Shown in pieces: positions 60,386 through 64,000 of a DNA stretch of 64,000 nt. Made by a program: the position numbers and the translations under genes. Source of the DNA: CAVTZP01 sp963739245 (GTDB lineage: Bacteria > Chloroflexota > Dehalococcoidia > Dehalococcoidales > BS750m-G39). Location: positions 248,001 to 312,000 of the forward strand of contig CAVTZP010000003.1 of NCBI GenBank assembly GCA_963739245.1. The letters are read 5' to 3'. Position 1 is the stretch's first letter. Each line of letters opens with the position of its first letter. Below the pieces are notes generated by a model. It was not told where the DNA came from, made no database searches, and saw nothing but the letters and a program-made list of their open reading frames with translations.

Positions 60386-61161
60386 AGTAACTCCTTTATC
60401 TTGGCCGCGACGTCACTGGCAGTAACCAACGCTTCACCAATCAGTACCGCATCAACCCCCCATTCCCTCAGCCTCTCTACATCCCCTCGCCCCTTTATGC
60501 CACTTTCGCTGACGACGAGTCGGTCCGAAGGTATAAGGGGGCGAAGCCTTTTGGTGACATTTATGTCCACCGCCATAGTATCAAGGTTGCGATTATTAAT
60601 ACCGATTATTTTCACGTCACAGGCCAGAGCCCTTTTTAGTTCCTCTTCGTTGTGCACCTCGACCAGGCACTGCATTCCCAAATCGTGATTTAAAGAGAGT
60701 AGTTCCTTAAGCTCGGTATCATCCAGTATGGCAAGAATCAGCAGCACAGCATCGGCTCCCCAGGCGCGTGATTCAAAAACCTGATAAGGCTTCAGTACAA
60801 AGTCCTTCCTGAGTAGGGGAATTTTGGGCAGCTGGCGCCTGATAGCAACAAGGTCTTCCCCGCTTCCCCCAAAATACCGTGACTCAGTCAGGACCGATAT
60901 TGCCGCCGCCCCGCATCGGGCATAGGTTTCGGCGAGCCTGACCGGGTCTAAGTTAACGCATAACACCCCTCGGGAGGGTGACGCCCGCTTGACCTCGGCG
61001 ATTAAACGGAGTCTATCACCGGCAAGGGCTGGCGCCAGGTCGAGGGGGAGGGGCTTTTCCTTGATGGCGGCCTCAAGTTCGGGCAGGGGGACAATCTTTT
61101 GCCTCTGCTCTAGCTCGGCTAGCTTGTCGGCAACTATACTATCTAAAAACATATATCTCAC
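60382..61161 (-). CDS. trpC: Indole-3-glycerol phosphate synthase
   Basis: 259 residues. It has LIAEVKRASPSRGVL with catalytic Lys, SVLTESRYFGGS, PLLRKDFVLKPYQVFESRAWGADAVLLI, VEVHNEEELKRAL, GINNRNLDTM and VVSESGIKGRGDV. It closes the indole ring from CdRP. It is a free-standing enzyme, not fused to TrpF. It overlaps trpD by four bases. Confidence 0.97.
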   Translation of the reverse strand: MRYMFLDSIVADKLAELEQRQKIVPLPELEAAIKEKPLPLDLAPALAGDRLRLIAEVKRASPSRGVLCVNLDPVRLAETYARCGAAAISVLTESRYFGGSGEDLVAIRRQLPKIPLLRKDFVLKPYQVFESRAWGADAVLLILAILDDTELKELLSLNHDLGMQCLVEVHNEEELKRALACDVKIIGINNRNLDTMAVDINVTKRLRPLIPSDRLVVSESGIKGRGDVERLREWGVDAVLIGEALVTASDVAAKIKELL

Positions 61162-62189
61162 CCATAGCTCTGGCTCAGTTTGATTAACTTCTCCAGCTTT
61201 TCCCGTGCCCGGCCGCTATCTATCGTTTCCCGGGCTATCTCCACCCCTTCCTTCAGGGCAGGAAGCCCGGAGGGGCGCTTAGTCCGCTTGCCAACCACGA
61301 TGCCGGCGGCGGCGTTCATTATCACGGCGTCCCTTCTTGAACCCTTCTCACCCTCAAGCACCGAGCGCAGTATTGCCGCATTCTCCTGGGGTGTCCCGCC
61401 GGCGAGCGTCTCAACCCCGGCCGCGGCCAGCCCAAAGTCCTCAGGTGACACATAGTAATCTGTTATTTCGCCGTCTTGTAGCTCCCACACCCTGGACTTA
61501 CCGGCGACTGAGATTTCGTCCATTCCGTTCAAGCCATGAACCACCAGGGCGTGTTTTGAGCCCAGGCGGGACAGCACCTGCGCCAGCTTCTCGCCCAGTT
61601 CCTCACTGGGCACCCCCAGAACCATAGACTCAGCCCGTGCCGGGTTGGTCAGTGGACCCAGGATATTGAATATCGTGCGTATGCCAATCTCACGCCGGGG
61701 TGCAGCCGCGAACTTCATTGCCGGGTGAAACAGTGGGGCGAACATAAAGCCGATGCCAACCTTTTCCAGGCAGTCTTTCACCTGACTGGCGTCAAGCTCA
61801 ATCTTCACTCCCAGTGCCTCCAGGACATCGGCGCTGCCACACTGACTGGTCATGGCACGGTTATTATGCTTGGCTACCCTTATCCCGGCACCGGCGGCAA
61901 CAAAAGCAGCGGCGGTGGATATATTGAAGCTCTTTGAGTTATCACCCCCCGTGCCGACAATATCAATCACCGGCTCAGCGGTCATTACCCGAATTGCCTT
62001 AGCCCGCATGACGCTGGCTAGCCCGGCAATTTCATCGGAGGTCTCCCCCTTGATTCTGAGGGCAGTGACAAAGGCGCCAAACTGGGCTGGCGTTACCTGC
62101 CTCGTGGTCATCTCCTCCATCACCTCGGCAGCCTGTTCCATACTTAGTGAACGCCCATCTATTAATGAGGCAATAGCTTCTTTAATCAT
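61158..62189 (-). CDS. trpD: Anthranilate phosphoribosyltransferase
   Basis: 343 residues. Hallmarks are DIVGTGGDNSKSFNISTAAAF, KHNNRAMTSQCGSADVLEALG, GIGFMFAPLFHPAMKFAAAPRREIGIRTIFNILGPLTNPAR (contiguous in the protein) and the diphosphate-binding region, with VVHGLNGMDEIS near 220. It transfers phosphoribose from PRPP to anthranilate. The start overlaps the trpG end by eight bases. Confidence 0.96.
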   Translation of the reverse strand: MIKEAIASLIDGRSLSMEQAAEVMEEMTTRQVTPAQFGAFVTALRIKGETSDEIAGLASVMRAKAIRVMTAEPVIDIVGTGGDNSKSFNISTAAAFVAAGAGIRVAKHNNRAMTSQCGSADVLEALGVKIELDASQVKDCLEKVGIGFMFAPLFHPAMKFAAAPRREIGIRTIFNILGPLTNPARAESMVLGVPSEELGEKLAQVLSRLGSKHALVVHGLNGMDEISVAGKSRVWELQDGEITDYYVSPEDFGLAAAGVETLAGGTPQENAAILRSVLEGEKGSRRDAVIMNAAAGIVVGKRTKRPSGLPALKEGVEIARETIDSGRAREKLEKLIKLSQSYG

Positions 62190-62764
62190 AGGTGTTTCTC
62201 TCTTTAGCCAGAAAATTTTTTAGTATATCCTTCCCTCCCTGGGTCATGAAGGACTCGGGGTGGAATTGCACCCCCTCCACCGGGTACTGGCGATGGCTTA
62301 TTCCCATAATGGTGTTATCCTCAGTCCAGGCGGTTATCTCCAGGCAATCAGGGAGTCCCTCGCGGGCCACCATCAGGGAATGGTAGCGTATGGCGGGGAA
62401 GGGATTAGAAAGACCGCAAAAAATACCAGAATTGTTGTGGTAGACGAGGGACGACTTGCCGTGCATAATCTTCCTTGGCTGAGCTGACAGTACCCCCGTA
62501 GCTATAACCGATACACTGATGCCCTAGACAGACGCCGAGGATGGGCACTTTAGCGCCAAAGTAGCCGATGACATCGTTGGAGATGCCGGCGTTCTGGGGT
62601 GTGGAGGGGCCGGGGGAGATTACGATGCGCTCCGGGCTAACCCTTTCAATCTCCTCCAGGGTTATCCTGTCGTTACGGACTACCCGTACTTCTTCTCCCA
62701 ACTCACTCAAGTACTGGAAGAGGTTATAGGTGAAGCTATCATAGTTATCTATCAGTAACAGCAT
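62182..62764 (-). CDS. trpG: Anthranilate synthase glutamine amidotransferase component (one apparent frameshift)
   Basis: About 194 residues when joined. It starts MLLLIDNYDSFTYNLFQYL, with ISPGPSTPQNAGIS and PILGVCLGHQCIGYSYGG containing the nucleophilic Cys. After a shift near 62462 it continues MHGKSSLVYHNNSGIF, IRYHSLMV and the catalytic His/Glu in VQFHPESFMTQGG. It releases ammonia from glutamine for TrpE. The start overlaps the trpE stop by 20 bases. Confidence 0.94.
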
Positions 62765-64000
62765 GGCTCATCTCCATAGTCTCGGCCTGCTCAATGGCGT
62801 TCAGCGAAGCCCGGGCTTTGTTTAATGTTTCCTCATACTCCCGCGCCGGCACGCTGTCATAGACAATGCCGGCACCAGCTTGGACGTGGGCTATCCCGTT
62901 GGCCATGATAATGGTTCTTATGGTTATGGCGGTATCCATATTACCGGAGAAGCCGAAGTAGCCCACGCACCCGGCATATGGACCTCTCTTGTCAGGCTCA
63001 AGCTCAGCGATAATCTCCATGGCTCGAATCTTGGGCGCCCCGGAGACAGTGCCAGCCGGAAAACAAGCGTGGAGGGCATCAAAGGGAGTCAGGTCAGGAC
63101 ATAGCTTGCCTTCTACATTGGTGACCAGGTGCATGACATGGGAGTAACGTTCCACCTCCATAAGTTCACTGACCCTGACTGTCCCTGGCACGCTCACCCG
63201 GCCGATATCGTTGCGCCCGAGGTCAACCAACATTATATGCTCGGCTCGCTCCTTCTCGTCATTGCGGAGTTCTTTCTCCAGTCGCTCATCATCAAATCGG
63301 TTCTTCCCCCGTGGGCGTGTCCCCGCCAGGGGACGAGTAGTCACCGTGCCGTCCACCGCTCTCACCAGAATCTCGGGGGATGAGCCGATAATTTGGAAGT
63401 CCTTTAGGTCAAGGAAGAACATATAGGGCGAGGGATTGATACTGCGCAGTGCTCGGTAGATGTTGAAGGGATGGGCATTAGTGCGCCGGCTCAGGCGCTG
63501 GGAGAGCACAATCTGGATGGCTTCGCCAGCGATGATATATTGCCTTGCCTTCTCGACACTGGCTTCAAATTCTTCCCTGGTGAAGTTTGAAGAGATTTTG
63601 GCAGGTTCTACTGGTGCCTCTGGTGTCGCTATGGGCTGGTGGTGCACAAGGGGTTGCTCTAGTCTATTCACCAGGTCATCTATCTTCCCCACTGCCGCCC
63701 GGTAGGCACTATCTATGTTACCATCAGGGCGGGCGTGGCTGACAATCTTAATGCGGTGAGTAACATGGTCGAAGATGAGAAGGGTATCAACAAACATGAA
63801 CACTGACTCAGGCAAAGCCAGGGGGTCAGAGTCCGGTGACGGGAGTTCCTCAAAGCGCCGTACTGTTTCATAGCCAAGGTAGCCGATGGCACCACCGCAA
63901 AAATCAGGCAAGCCGCTTACCGGTACCAGCTTGTGCTTGCTCAACTCCTCGGCGATGAGATGGAGGGGGTCAATTTTATCTCCCTCTCTGGTGCTGAACA
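62745..64000 (-). CDS. trpE: Anthranilate synthase component I (5' end outside the window)
   Basis: About 418 residues are visible in one open frame that runs off the right edge. The chorismate-binding domain has FREEFEASV-type start (FTREEFEASVEKARQYI), GEAIQIVLSQRLSR, SPEILVRAVDGTVTTRPLAGTRPRG, ELRNDEKERAEHIMLVDLGRNDIG, FPAGTVSGAPKIRAMEII, GPYAGCVGYFGFSGNMDTAITIRT and VQAGAGIVYDSVPAREYEET. The GAIGYLGYE segment of the N-terminal domain is also visible. It makes anthranilate from chorismate and ammonia. It is the first visible gene of the operon. Its promoter and any attenuator lie beyond the window. Confidence 0.96.
   Translation of the reverse strand, partial: FSTREGDKIDPLHLIAEELSKHKLVPVSGLPDFCGGAIGYLGYETVRRFEELPSPDSDPLALPESVFMFVDTLLIFDHVTHRIKIVSHARPDGNIDSAYRAAVGKIDDLVNRLEQPLVHHQPIATPEAPVEPAKISSNFTREEFEASVEKARQYIIAGEAIQIVLSQRLSRRTNAHPFNIYRALRSINPSPYMFFLDLKDFQIIGSSPEILVRAVDGTVTTRPLAGTRPRGKNRFDDERLEKELRNDEKERAEHIMLVDLGRNDIGRVSVPGTVRVSELMEVERYSHVMHLVTNVEGKLCPDLTPFDALHACFPAGTVSGAPKIRAMEIIAELEPDKRGPYAGCVGYFGFSGNMDTAITIRTIIMANGIAHVQAGAGIVYDSVPAREYEETLNKARASLNAIEQAETMEMSHAVTDR

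Overview
The window looks like a chromosomal segment of an anaerobic bacterium of the Dehalococcoidia type (phylum Chloroflexota/Chloroflexi), probably an uncultured or metagenome-derived member. This is inferred from gene content, not from a marker search. The clues are an Mvh/Vhu-type [NiFe] hydrogenase locus with a complete hyp set, a MetV-like Wood-Ljungdahl accessory protein, paired MaoC-like hydratases, a PQQ-repeat lipoprotein inside the rpmH-rnpA-yidD-yidC-jag cluster, and frequent GTG/TTG starts with 1-4 base gene overlaps.

Layout. 1-1130: a broken AAA ATPase running off the left edge. 1105-4202 (minus): mtnA plus an ABC-2 exporter pair. 4464-6288 (plus): two hot-dog hydratases and an SDR oxidoreductase. 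6306-12842 (minus): a GNAT acetyltransferase, HEAT-repeat and PAC2 proteins, an AT-rich metallophosphoesterase, the TldE/TldD pair, a small DUF6504-like protein and lexA with its own operator. 13336-27181 (plus): a hydrogenase operon with structural subunits, a receiver-domain/GltD-like flavoprotein/ferredoxin fusion, MvhD, a tandem ferredoxin-MvhD protein, metV, and maturation genes hypF, C, D, E, A and B. 27199-35845: a LOG-family gene, tRNA-Asp, rpsF-ssb-rpsR, rpmH-rnpA-yidD, a lipoprotein gene, yidC, jag and a type 2-like ileS. 35842-36957 (minus): an HtrA lipoprotein protease. 37133-43717: acyl-CoA and fatty-acid genes, PadR with its HAAS membrane partner, and two DegV/FakB proteins leading into plsY. 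44412-49864: a P-loop kinase, pepA, an MBL hydrolase, mobA, moeA and a DUF362 protein. 49892-51109 (minus): acyP, a very small basic protein and rnc, followed by tRNA-Gln and tRNA-Glu on the plus strand. 51389-64000 (minus): one long operon encoding the chorismate and tryptophan pathways, with all the aro genes nested between trpF and trpB.

How the parts work together. The hydrogenase locus can be read as a soluble electron-transfer module. MvhA/MvhG oxidise or evolve H2, MvhD and ferredoxin-MvhD modules carry electrons, and a GltD-like FAD/NAD(P) protein bearing a phospho-receiver domain stands where HdrA would be expected. MetV suggests a link to methylene-tetrahydrofolate chemistry. The trp/aro operon covers DAHP to tryptophan in one transcriptional direction.

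Data quality matters. Many conserved genes (tldD, hypC/D/E, plsY, mobA, moeA, trpB, trpG, aroC/E/K/A/B/F and others) are split by single-base frameshifts, although together the pieces give a normal length and keep their motifs. About 25.6-43.9 kb is free of such breaks. I annotate these as single genes with probable sequence errors. An approximately 80-bp palindromic intergenic repeat occurs four times in the first 24 kb.
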